Assembly: GCA_026419775.2 (NCBI GenBank)
Contig: JAOPGA020001418.1
Location: 1-48,896, forward strand
Direction of reading: 5' to 3'
DNA from: Acrasis kona
Taxonomy: Eukaryota; Heterolobosea; Eutetramitea; Acrasida; Acrasidae
Length of the DNA: 48,896 nt
In this document: one piece after another, positions 29,167 through 38,814 of the stretch
Numbering within the stretch: the stretch's first letter is position 1
How the letters are laid out: each line of letters begins with the position of its first letter
Position numbers and translations under genes: made by a program
Notes under the pieces: model-generated
What the model was told of the DNA's origin: nothing
Databases searched by the model: none
The model's input: the letters and a program-made list of their open reading frames with translations, nothing else

Positions 29167-30177
29167 TTAACCACTTAATGCTTTCGCAAAAGATACAAGA
29201 GAACTCTCCCTTTTTTCGTAGTAAATGTCGCTCTTAAAGTACATGTCATTTAGCTTTGCTTCTCTATGGAAACCTTCTAATACTAATTGAGGACTGAATT
29301 GTCTTAGATCTCTGAGACGCTTTCTTTCTGCCTCCACAATCTCCTCACAAGTATAATCCTTGTACTCAATTGACCTTTGCTCTGTGTTTGACCTCCTGGG
29401 ACTTTCTAGTGGTGAAAAGTTCGGAAGAACTGTATCCAAAACAACGGGGCTGGATGGAGAAGTGAACACACTCTGCCTCCTCAACATGATGGACTTTCTT
29501 ATATCTCCCACAACTGAACCAAATCTCTTTTTTTTATATCTATCGTTGAAGTTAGGCGGATTGTGACTAGTTGCTAAAAGTGAGGCGTCTGACAATCTTT
29601 TAGATGGGTTATGTACATAGGAACGAGCACGAGGAATTGGACTCATGTCCTCATCCGAAGACAGTTGGAACAGGGGAGGAACATTGACACCAACTGTGTG
29701 TGACCTCTTTTGATTGTGCTCGCCAATGTCATAATGTATACTTTCAGGCGATGTGATTGAAGAATCACTCAAATCACAATCATCATCAGAGTCCTCAAGG
29801 TTTTCCAACATGGTTGCCATCTGTCGTTTTAATCTGTCAATATCTTCATTGTGTTTATCAGAGTTCGATACACTTGGTTTGCTTTCAGTTGATTGAATGG
29901 TATTAGTTCTAGCCCTCGCGGTGACTGAACCTCTTGATACGTCATCATGGGCATTTATCGACTTGTTTAGTAACGAAAGGTCATCAGTTGATATAGCGTT
30001 CAAAACAGTAGAATTTCGTCTGCCTACGTACATACTCATATGGGCGGTTTTGCTCCGAAGCCTTGTAGAAACCTCACCTCCTTTGCTAACATGCATAGAA
30101 GATGCACTAGGTAGTTGAGGGGATGAACTGTTGAATGTTTCACCCCCTGTTACTGTCTTTTTGCGCCTGGTGAACAT
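29167..30177 (-). CDS. Ser-rich, low-complexity protein; likely phosphoprotein, function unknown
   Basis: About 336 residues from ATG 30177 (start MFTRRKKTVTGGE). It is Ser/Thr/Arg-rich and mostly disordered, with repeated basophilic-kinase-like sites (GRRNSTV, KKRFGSV, LRRQSVF, SPRRSNT, KRSHTVG). A short coiled segment DIDRLKRQMATMLENLEDS lies mid-protein. The more ordered C-terminus (EEIVEAERKRLRDLRQFSP ... EKRESSLVSFAKALS) may be the conserved part. No recognised domain. The R-R-x-S sites hint at regulation by PKA/AGC-type kinases. The start codon is only 20 bp from the divergent ASA1-like gene. Confidence 0.6.
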   Translation of the reverse strand: MFTRRKKTVTGGETFNSSSPQLPSASSMHVSKGGEVSTRLRSKTAHMSMYVGRRNSTVLNAISTDDLSLLNKSINAHDDVSRGSVTARARTNTIQSTESKPSVSNSDKHNEDIDRLKRQMATMLENLEDSDDDCDLSDSSITSPESIHYDIGEHNQKRSHTVGVNVPPLFQLSSDEDMSPIPRARSYVHNPSKRLSDASLLATSHNPPNFNDRYKKKRFGSVVGDIRKSIMLRRQSVFTSPSSPVVLDTVLPNFSPLESPRRSNTEQRSIEYKDYTCEEIVEAERKRLRDLRQFSPQLVLEGFHREAKLNDMYFKSDIYYEKRESSLVSFAKALSG

Positions 30178-30197
30178 GAACGTATTGGAGTTTCTTG

Positions 30198-31304
30198 ATG
30201 ATGACTGACAGGACAATTATAGCGACCTCTTACAATACAAGACAACTAGGAATGTCTAAGCAACCATCAGCAGTTTTAAGAGGACACGTATCTGATGTGA
30301 CTTGCCTTAGGTTTCATAAGCCATCTGGAAAACTTTACTCAGGTGATATGGATGGGCAGGTTATCGAATGGGACATTAACACAAGAAGATCCGCGTATTT
30401 ATTTACAAACGCACACACGATGAATGTGCTTCAAATACAATCTATCGACAATACACAAGATTCGTTTTTGTGTACTCAGGGCAGAGAGGGGGATTTAAAA
30501 TGCTGGGACGTCGAAAAGAGGGCGGCTATACAATCTATACATTATATAACACCTTTCGAAACGCAGCAATTATCATTTTGTAAATTTGCCACCTCTGGCT
30601 CTCTCGCCTCCCTTCCACATTCTAAGAATATTATAGCCCTGTATGACATAAACAGAACAAAAGCAGAGAGTTCCTCTTTAATTGATCCTGATAATAAAAC
30701 TTCTTCAAGCTTTAATGGTACCAGCAGGGGAATGTTGATGAGTCTTTTTTTTTATTCAATAAACGGTTCTTTACATTTAATTTGTGGAATGGAGAATGGT
30801 CAAACATTATTGTATGACCTCCGAAATACTAACGAACCTGTTTATACTTTGAATCCTCCTGAAAATAAAAGTAAACCTGAAGATGATGAATTTGACCTAC
30901 TCACTGGCCAATCTTCGTCCGGGGATCCCATATTATCGCTTGCTGTGCATGATAAAAAAATTATAACCGGTACAACAGGCTCTTCTATTTGTATGTACTC
31001 AAATGCTGGTAATTCATGGTCAGTCAAACAAGTCCCTCTTTCTCAGCCTGGTGTTGGAGATATGGTGGTTGCTCAAGATTATCCTGATAAAATTGTGTCT
31101 AGATTGTTGTGTACTGCAGGTTGGGATCACCGTGTTCGCATTTATGATGTCAAAAAAAACAAACCCCTAACAGTATTCAAATATCACACTAACACTGTGA
31201 ATTGCGTTGATATACGATATGGTGGAGTACCTCTTTTAGCTTCAGGAAGCAAGGATTGCAGAATTGCCCTCTGGTCTCTTGATTTCAAAGAAAAATCAAA
31301 ATAA
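30198..31304 (+). CDS. GNB1L: WD40 protein ASA1/GNB1L-like (PIKK stability factor)
   Basis: About 368 residues, single exon. WD40 repeats run along the whole chain: PSAVLRGHVSDVTCLRFH, KLYSGDMDGQVIEWDINTRR, LCTQGREGDLKCWDVEKRA, LICGMENGQTLLYDLR, LLCTAGWDHRVRIYDVKKNK, LASGSKDCRIALWSL. The run LRGH...SGDxxGxVxxWDxxTRR, the TQGREG motif and TAGWDHR near the end identify the ASA1 (yeast) / GNB1L (animal) family. In yeast it belongs to the ASTRA/TTT chaperone system that stabilises PI3K-like kinases such as TOR, ATM and ATR. The length is typical. Confidence 0.85.
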   Translation: MMTDRTIIATSYNTRQLGMSKQPSAVLRGHVSDVTCLRFHKPSGKLYSGDMDGQVIEWDINTRRSAYLFTNAHTMNVLQIQSIDNTQDSFLCTQGREGDLKCWDVEKRAAIQSIHYITPFETQQLSFCKFATSGSLASLPHSKNIIALYDINRTKAESSSLIDPDNKTSSSFNGTSRGMLMSLFFYSINGSLHLICGMENGQTLLYDLRNTNEPVYTLNPPENKSKPEDDEFDLLTGQSSSGDPILSLAVHDKKIITGTTGSSICMYSNAGNSWSVKQVPLSQPGVGDMVVAQDYPDKIVSRLLCTAGWDHRVRIYDVKKNKPLTVFKYHTNTVNCVDIRYGGVPLLASGSKDCRIALWSLDFKEKSK

Positions 31305-31520
31305 GATTAGCTACATAATTTATACTCTGTTTGGCTATGATTGCCATAACAATAAAACTTGTTCATTAAACATCCTGCCAGAAGGGTTGTATTTATGAGG
31401 CTTTAAGTAATTCAGATCTCTCAGTAACATCAATAATATAAAAAAGCTAGTGCATTTTATTGGACAAGATTACCATCTACTAGAAAACAATCCCGAAGTC
31501 TACACGCGTATACCATAGAT

Positions 31521-33754
31521 TTACGAATCAAACACTAGCGCTAAGAATTTGCTACCAGCATCACTGCTCTCCTTCACTTTCGGCATCACCTTGGTAATCT
31601 TCTCCTTCACTTGCTCCTTCCTTACCTTCAACAATGCAGCAACAACAAACGCACCATGGTTCTCCAACAAGAAGGGTTCGAATTGAATATCGTTTACAAA
31701 AGAATCGACCAACGCATCATCCTTGCAAGACATGAACAAACGAGATAGAGTCCTGCTAGCAACTTGTTGAGACAACAACACACGTGCCTTATCAGAATCA
31801 TGAATAATAATAGTTTTGAGTTTTTCATACAAGGACTCTTTGGGAATGGATTCACACAACAACACTTCCAGAACAACTTTACTAGCATTTGGATCTGCAA
31901 TTAATGTTTCCATGTTAGTCACAATGGTTTCGACGAGTGCACTTGACAAGAAATTTAATACTTCGCCTCTAATTTGTTCTTGTGACTTTTTCGTTACCTT
32001 TGATTCTGTTTCTTCTCCTTCTTTTGTTTCCTCTTGTCCTTCTTTTGATTCTTCCATCTCTTTTTCTTCATCATCACCTTCTTCTTCTTTATCATCACCT
32101 TCTTTTTCTTCTTCTTTTTCTTCTTCATCTTCTTTCTCTTCTTCATCATCTTCTTTTTCTTCTTCATCATCTTTCTCTTCATCATCATCCACTTTATCAT
32201 CATCCACTTTATCATCATCTACTTTATCATCACCATCAACTACTGCTTCACCCTCTTGTTGAGCAGCAGCAGCAGCAGCAGAAGGATTCCTCTGTAATTC
32301 TTCTTGTTTTTGTAATTCGGTCAAAAACTTCTTTTTAGGAGTCAACACTGATTTCCTCAACGCTGGATTCAAAAGCGACAATTCCTCCACATGATAATAA
32401 TTCTTCTTATCAGGTGCCAACAGCCACAAGAATATTTTATTAGCATGTACGTCGCCGATCAAATCCAACACCTCCTTCTTCAATCCATTCAACAAGCTCT
32501 TGTTCAATCTTTGAGTGTCGTCTACGCTCTGCATCAAGTACCTCAGCACGATGCTTCCGTAATGAGTTTTGGCTGCTTTGATGGCCAAGTGTTGACCGGT
32601 GGTGCTGGAATCTCCCAAGCTCTGAATCATTTTCTTCTTGTCTTTTACTGATCCATAGGCAATGCTGTAGATGCTGGTCACTGCTCCGTTGTGAGTGTGT
32701 AGAATGTATGGAATGGCGTCATTGTCCGACAAGTCATTTACTGCGTTTTGAATGGGAGTGCGCTCTGCATTTTCGAAAAAGTCGACTAGTAATTTTTGAA
32801 CAATTTCCAAATCAATGAGGCGCTTGTCGATGATTTTTTGAACGATTTGTGAGAGCGATCCGAGAACCGACGTCGTTTTGCCAGGATGTTGTTCCAATAT
32901 GGACGTGAGGGAGATCATTTGTGATGATGATGATGCGTCGTCGGTGGTTTGGAACCAATGTTCGCTTCCGTAGAATTCTCTAATGTAGTAGTTACGTTCC
33001 TTGTTGGACCACACGCTGACGTATGCATAGTCGATGACTTGTGCTGGGAAACGTTTGATGATCATGCTTCGGAGGTGTCCCTTGAATAAAATGTTGAAGA
33101 GTTCGTTCTTGACCCTGAGTGAGGTCTCTTTCAAACGTGTCGGTAGGTATTTGAGCATCTTCATGACCAACTATGGAACGGTTAAATGATGTGATTGAAT
33201 CGCTCACCTTGTGTCCATAAATGTTTTCGGATAATTCTTTTAATTTTGGTTTTAATTCTTCGTAGATTTTTAATAATTGTTGTTCCGTTCCGTTTTTTAG
33301 TACGGATTGGATGATGCGGGATGTGTCTTGTCTCACTGCGACGTCATATAGCTTGCCTGTTAACAATGTGGCTAGTTCCGATAATGCCTTGTCTCTTTTG
33401 GGAGCTTTTTCCTATTGATGTTGTGAGTCAGGTGATGGATTGAAAATGTACCTTGTTCTTTTTGCGCTTCATTGAATTGTTGATTTCATTGAACTCTTCC
33501 CATTTGTGTCTGGCAGCGCTGATTGTGTCCCAGTTGGCTGTTCGTTTTTTCTTTTTTTCGTTGATTGCATCCTTTTTTTCCTTCTTTGTTTGTTTTTTGG
33601 GGGGTTGCTCTTTGGAATCTGTATTCTCTCTCTTTCTTTTTAGATCTTTTGGTTGTGATTCTGTCGAGGGTTTAAATTTTGTTTTCCCATTAGTATTCGA
33701 TTTGTTGGCAGGTTTGCCTTTGGATGATGGCTTTGGTGTGCTTGCTCCAGCCAT
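31521..33754 (-). CDS. PUM3: Pumilio-family RNA-binding protein PUM3/Puf6
   Basis: Exons 33754-33452, 33411-33208 and 33170-31521, about 718 residues. A Lys-rich nuclear/nucleolar N-terminus (KKQTKKEKKDAINEKKKKR) precedes divergent PUF repeats such as KLYDVAVRQDTSRIIQSVLK, FKGHLRSMIIKRFPAQVIDY and THYGSIVLRYLMQSVDD. A CPL-type C-terminal domain ends FLLENHGAFVVAALLKVR ... SDAGSKFLALVF. Family members act in 60S ribosome assembly in the nucleolus. Between the repeats and the C-terminal part is an unusual acidic/Lys insert of about 90 residues (DDDKVDDDKVDDDKVDDD then E/K/D runs), built partly from 15-bp tandem repeats near 32185-32235. A related fragment of this gene sits at 34007-34066. Confidence 0.85.
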
Positions 33755-33759
33755 GTGTG

Positions 33760-34362
33760 AAATTTATGTTAAATTGAAATTTGAATTCAATGATTATTTT
33801 GTAAAGAGAAATTGAAGATTGGAGATGCAGGGTCATCTCAGGTAAATAGGATTTGAAGTAAGATTGCGACAGAGTAACTGTATCTAGTTCTAAACAAGAG
33901 CGATTATACGACTTATTTTGCACCATTGTTGTGGAGCACCATAGTTGTAGAAAATATGTCGAAAGGACACTGAAGAACAATTAGACAACAAGGAAGAATG
34001 TTTATTCCTGTTAGCGACTTTTTGAGACATCAACACACGTGCCTTATCAGATCATAAATAATAATATCAACCAAGCACATAAGAATTTTGCAGACATACT
34101 AAATATTAAATAAATGTTACAATTTTTGTGCATTGATGAAGATGATAGTATTTCTACAGTCTGCCAATATGACATTAACTGTCAGTAATGAATTTACTAA
34201 TCTAAATTTACTAATCTAAATATTCCGTCGACATATTAATTTTCAAGCTTACAAATTCTTGCGTCGAAATGCGGAGCCTGATTGACCATAATCTGGAAAA
34301 AAGGAGATTTTTACATATAAAATGCCGAAATCGTTCTTATAAATTGATAAACAACAAGCAAC
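33760..34362. other. intergenic region containing a PUM3 fragment
   Basis: About 600 bp between the PUM3 start and the cupin gene. It holds the gene-fragment duplication at 34007-34066 and a 14-bp tandem pair TTTACTAATCTAAA (34193-34220). I see no gene. Confidence 0.5.
34007..34066 (+). repeat. 60-bp duplicated fragment of the PUM3 coding sequence
   Basis: Starts CCTGTTAGCGACTTTTTGAG and aligns to 31752-31812 inside the last PUM3 exon with about five mismatches and one single-base deletion (roughly 90% identity). Both copies have the same orientation on the plus strand. It is a non-functional fragment. Confidence 0.8.
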
Positions 34363-35130
34363 ATGGTTTTGATTAACGCGAACCTTTTGTTAAGAGCGTC
34401 AAAGAACACAAACAGCATTGAGTACGTACCATCGCCTGCCAAAGGAGTTTACAGACGAATGATTGAAAGAGATGGGGATGAGGTCGCACGCGCCACAACA
34501 ATCGTTAAATATGACAAGGATGTATCATTCCCAAAGCATGTTCACGGTGGAGGAGAAGAATTTTTTGTTTTAGAAGATTTAGAGAATGAAGATTCTGGTA
34601 GTTTCATCGATGAACTTATGGAATACAAAACTGGTTACTATGTTAGGCACCCAATAAATTCAGGCCATGCACCCTACACTTCAAAGGACAAAGGTTGTCT
34701 CCTTCTTGTGAAGCTTAGACAGATGACCGATGCAACTGAACCTGTTGTTGTTGTCGACACTGGTATATATGGAGAATCAGAGGAGTGTAAAGATTATGAC
34801 GCTTCCATACAATATAAAAAAGGAGTTTGGGAGCAACAGGCTGATAAGGGTAGAAGCATTATGCATTTGTTTACAAATGAAAGTACAAAGGAGAGAGTTA
34901 CGTTAGAGAAGTGGGACTCTGGATTTTCTACTGAACATTTCGGTGAAGATGGGGAAGAATTATTTGTTCTGAAGGGTTCTTTTGTGGAAACAAGAAAAAA
35001 TGACGAAGGCACATATAAACAAAACTTTTGGTTGAGAACTCCAAACACAGATTTGTCACAAATTGTCAAAAGACATACATCGGAGGGATGTATAGTATTT
35101 AGAAAGACAGGTCATTTAAATTTTGAATAA
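34363..35130 (+). CDS. double-cupin protein (ChrR-like)
   Basis: 255 residues, single exon. It contains two tandem ChrR-type cupin domains. The first (about 20-125) has a full metal-site motif FPKHVHGGGEEFFVLED. The second (about 140-250) repeats the fold, but its motif reads STEHFGEDGEELFVLKG, where the second His of HxH is Gly, so its metal site is probably lost. Motifs before and after (GYYVRHPINSGHAPYTSKDK; GCLLLVKLRQM) match the beta-strand pattern of ChrR cupins. In bacteria such domains are zinc-binding parts of anti-sigma factors; eukaryotic stand-alone versions have no assigned function. Bacterial origin is possible. Confidence 0.75.
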   Translation: MVLINANLLLRASKNTNSIEYVPSPAKGVYRRMIERDGDEVARATTIVKYDKDVSFPKHVHGGGEEFFVLEDLENEDSGSFIDELMEYKTGYYVRHPINSGHAPYTSKDKGCLLLVKLRQMTDATEPVVVVDTGIYGESEECKDYDASIQYKKGVWEQQADKGRSIMHLFTNESTKERVTLEKWDSGFSTEHFGEDGEELFVLKGSFVETRKNDEGTYKQNFWLRTPNTDLSQIVKRHTSEGCIVFRKTGHLNFE

Positions 35131-35242
35131 AATTATATGTTCATTTACGTGGTGATTGTATTGTTTATAGATACACCCTTGGGATGGGTTGCACATTCAG
35201 TTGGTTGACAGTACCTCCTTCCTTTACAAAAACCCAGATGCC

Positions 35243-36251
35243 ATGGCAGAATTTTATACTTCGGTCGGCACCTACTGGTGGCTCTTTTTGGTTGTCTTCG
35301 GTAAGTAGCTGTAATGGGTTGTTATATTAATCGATTATAGCTGTTATAACATCATTTTGCTTCTTTGCTTGTATAATAGAAGCATGCAGAAAGACCGAAG
35401 AGACACTAAACCGGAATCCAATTATAGTATTTATTAGGGCGATGTTGCTGTTGACTTTTTTCTATGGGGCTTTTGCATTTGTCACCTTTAGTATTGATAC
35501 TCTATTTAGAGAAACATTTACATTTACCCAGTTATTTAACTCTAACGAGTGCACATTTTATACCAATAGGGGTATTATGACCACGATCTCGCTGATATTT
35601 TCAATTTTATCAACTTGTTGTGTTATGCTGACCATAACAGATGAGCACAACATGGTGCGAGATTATGCTTTCACGATGGTTTTCATGCACTTTTGCATCG
35701 TATCACTGGTCATGCTAGATTTTCCTTTAAGTTGGGCGTGGTGGATTGCAATAGGCGTAGGAGTGGTGTCGTTAGATTTGACCTGTGAAGCCACCCTTTA
35801 TCAGCTCAACACTATGCCCTACAAATCACACATGGCTGGAGATCAAAAGAGGAAGAAAGTCAAGAAAAGTGTTGTGGGCACGCCAAGACCTTCTCAAGCC
35901 ACCATAATGAGCCAAAACAACATACCGAAGAATTTAGAGATCGTTGTAGATGGTGGCATGCAAAACGGCGAATTAGAAGAAAAAAAAGTAAAGAGAAAAA
36001 AGACTCCCTCATCCGACGGAAGAGTTTCTCCGCAGCCGCTCGGGTGGGGCAACAGCACTCATCAAAGAGATGCATCTCGGGAGCTTGATGATGTGAACGT
36101 GTTGGTAGATGATGTCGCATTGTCGCCTTCCAAGAAGATGCACCAACCCAGCATAACAATAACTCACCGGTCGGATGGGAATGCCAACTTTACGGACGAG
36201 AATACATTATCTCCACATCGCTTAGAGGGATTTGAAGAGTTATCAATATAA
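35243..36251 (+). CDS. SYS1/TMEM244-like Golgi membrane protein with extended tail
   Basis: Exons 35243-35300 and 35341-36251, 40-nt intron, about 322 residues. An N-terminal membrane segment (TYWWLFLVVFAVITSFCFF) is followed by four segments matching SYS1: AMLLLTFFYGAFAFVTFSID, GIMTTISLIFSILSTCCVML, FTMVFMHFCIVSLVMLDFPL and WIAIGVGVVSLDLTCEATLY. The sequence DFPLSWAWW is the family hallmark. SYS1 recruits the GTPase ARFRP1/ARL3 to trans-Golgi membranes; human SYS1 has about 156 residues. This protein adds one N-terminal helix and a cytosolic tail of about 140 residues rich in Lys, Ser and Pro (KRKKVKKSV, KKVKRKKTPSS) with no known domain. It converges on the RNase III gene with 11 bp between stops. 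Confidence 0.7.
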
Positions 36252-36262
36252 GTGAATACAAA

Positions 36263-37289
36263 TCATTTTTTATTTCCTATTATATCACTTGGTGTCATTA
36301 AATGACTGTTCTTGATGGGTTTTGGAACAGTGTTGTTGTTGCTTAACCAAAATAGATTCTGATAGGGATCCTTAACAGGAGTGGTAGTGAGTGGTTTATT
36401 TTTATTTAATTCAGGTCTTCTTCTTAAGGAGTCCTTGTCATTAAAAGTCTTGATGTTGTTTGGAGGATCAGCTGCCCTGGAAGCTTTCTTCTTTAAAATC
36501 TTTGAGGGGAACATTTTGGGTGTTGTTTCATTTTCTGTTTCGGTTTCAGTTGGTTTTGTACATGGTTGAGGCGGACTACTAATCTCGTCTGGAACTGACG
36601 TTGTGTGTTTAAAAGTTTTTTTAAAGTTATTTTTGGACTGGTCTTTTGTGGGGGTACTTGTGGGAGATGGGGGATCGGAAAATATACAAGTGCTGTGATA
36701 GCTTAACTCTCCAGCATATACGATATATGAAATAAGCTCTTTGAGAGTGTGCTGACATGTCTGTTGTAGAACAGTCGCCTGCACTGTGGAATTTACAAAT
36801 TGTGCCATCTCGCCAACCATTGCCTCTAAACAATCGCCCTTTTCTTTTTGTAATTTTTTTTCGTCCAACAGGCCTTGGTGAGGATGGACCATTAATCTAT
36901 CTAGACCTAGAGACTGGAACACAACTGATAATGTGCGATTAGATACAGTGTGCGTTCGGAATTGCGTGAGTAAATGTGGCGATAAAAATTGCTTTGTTTG
37001 TATTATGCTCTTGCTGACTTCATGTTGGAGAACACTATCACCATAAAATTCTTATGATTGTTAAAATTTTGTTGATGGTTGATTTACCTAAAGACTCGAA
37101 TGCTTGTGGTTGGGCATTGAGTAATATGTTATCTTGTATAGGATATCGATCTGTTCCAACAGCATGCGAAGAGCTGTGCACAAGGCTTTGGCTTAATATA
37201 CCACACTTTTTTAGCAAGAGAAGTTTGGAGTAGAGACGACTCTTGCATTTTTTGAACTCCTTGTCTATGATGTCTTGTGGGTTATTCAT
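36263..37289 (-). CDS. RNase III-domain protein with disordered C-terminal tail
   Basis: Exons 37289-37088 and 37050-36263, 37-nt intron, about 329 residues. The intron falls inside the RNase III signature. After joining, it reads AFESLEFYGDSVLQHEV with catalytic-type Glu68 and Asp72, preceded by SQSLVHSSSH (the usual ALTHxS motif). Further on are RTHTVSNRTLSVV and KGDCLEAMVGEM with Asp140 and Glu143. All four metal-binding acidic residues of the fold are therefore present. No double-stranded-RNA-binding domain follows. Instead about 150 residues of Pro/Thr/Lys-rich, apparently disordered sequence end the protein. It could be a mini-RNase III-like enzyme, a mitochondrial or nucleolar RNase III, or a Dicer-partner protein. 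Start chosen at the first ATG; the upstream frame is open but lacks one. Confidence 0.8.
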
Positions 37290-37557
37290 TTTGTTCTCGA
37301 TTGAACTCTCAAAATTCCATCGGTTCAATTTGAATGATTGTTACAAAAAGCGGGTAAACTTTCAAAATCGAAATTGAAGGGCACAAAACCTTTTGGTGAA
37401 GTTCAACTCTCAATATCCACAATTGTGTACGATAAAGAGTAATGATCAAGCTAATGTGTACTCTGATGAGTGTACATATTTTTATAGAGTTCTATGTTGA
37501 TGTGGAGAGGGGTAGACGTCTATTTTTATAAGCTCAAAATATCCGCTTCAAGTAGAG

Positions 37558-38783
37558 ATGGTAAACAAAATAACGAGATACCTCGGAAAGAGGAAGTCAG
37601 AGTCTGAAAATCAACAAGTACAATCTGATCAAGAATGCACAACTGCCAAACATGTAAAAGACGTCGAGCCAAGCAGTCCATGGTCCATGGGAACACTGCA
37701 CCAATTTTTTAACAATAAAAGAGAAAAGACATCAATAGATGATAGAATCAATGACCCTAATAAAAAGAGTCTTGTTATAAAAATATTAGAAGGTAATTTT
37801 TCTAACTTTGTTATAATAAATAATTAACATTAAATTCAGAACTTCAGAATTTAGATAACGTCAAGACAAACACAAACAAAATACAAGCCTACAAGAGTGC
37901 TATCGCAGAGATTCAAAAAGAATATCCAGATTTTAATTCAATCGGTCGCACCATCACAAGTCAAATAAACGAAGTACTGAACACAAATACACTTAAAATT
38001 TTAAATTTCCACAATCAACACTCAGAAGCAGTAGCTGAATTATCCAAAGTATATGGCATAGGTATCTCACTTGCATCTAAACTATACAAACAACACAACA
38101 TCAAGACAATTCAAGACTTGAGACAATCAAAGTACAAATTAAGATTAAACGAATCACAACTTATAGGCATACGCCTATACGAAGATTTACTTTTGAAAAT
38201 TCCAAGAAAAGAAATTGAGATTTTCGAAAAGTTGATTGACCAAAGTATACAAAAAATACATCCAGACATGATCACAAAAATTTGTGGGTCCTATCGAAGA
38301 GGTCTGGAACAAAGCGGTGACATTGATTTGTTGGTTACTTTAAATCATAGCCAACGTGGAGGAAATTATTCCGACATGTTGAGAAAGATCGTTTCTAGAT
38401 TACAAAAAGATGACATCATCAGTGATGTTTTATCGCATGGACCCAAAAAGTTCATGGGCGTTTGCATTCTTCCTGACTCCGTTTCTGAATTCGTTCCTCA
38501 TAAGCACAGGCGGATAGACATTAGATTCGTGACCCAGGATCAATTTCATTGTGCCACATTGTATTTTACGGGAAGTGCTTGGTTTAATGCTTTGATGAGA
38601 ATAAGAGCTAATCAAAAGGACTTACATATTAGTGAGTATGCTGTTTGGAAGGGTTTGAATAGGGACTCTCCTCTGCGCGTTACTTGTGAAAAAGATGTTT
38701 TTGATTATATTGGGATGAAGTATTTTGAACCTACCGAGAGAGATTGGACCAGAGATCCTGGAAGGACACCAAAGAATTTTTAA
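37558..38783 (+). CDS. POLB: DNA polymerase beta (family X)
   Basis: Exons 37558-37792 and 37840-38783, 47-nt intron, about 392 residues. An N-terminal low-complexity extension of about 80 residues with a basic patch (MVNKITRYLGKRKSE) is followed by the lyase domain (KIQAYKSAIAEIQKEYPDFN), a helix-hairpin-helix (LSKVYGIGISLASKLYKQHN), and the palm with CGSYRRGLEQSGDIDLLV (two metal-binding Asp) and HRRIDIRF (third Asp). The thumb contains FTGSAWFNALMRIRAN and ends ERDWTRDPGRTPKNF. The order matches Pol beta (335 residues in human). No BRCT domain, so not Pol lambda or mu. The enzyme fills short gaps in base excision repair. Confidence 0.9.
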
Positions 38784-38814
38784 AGTATTTGTAACATTAA
38801 ACATGATTGCTTTA

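Noticed and set aside
31816-32262. Plus-strand Ser-rich frame of 148 codons
   Set aside because: It is the antisense shadow of the acidic/Lys insert of PUM3 (poly-Glu/Asp codons read backwards as poly-Ser).
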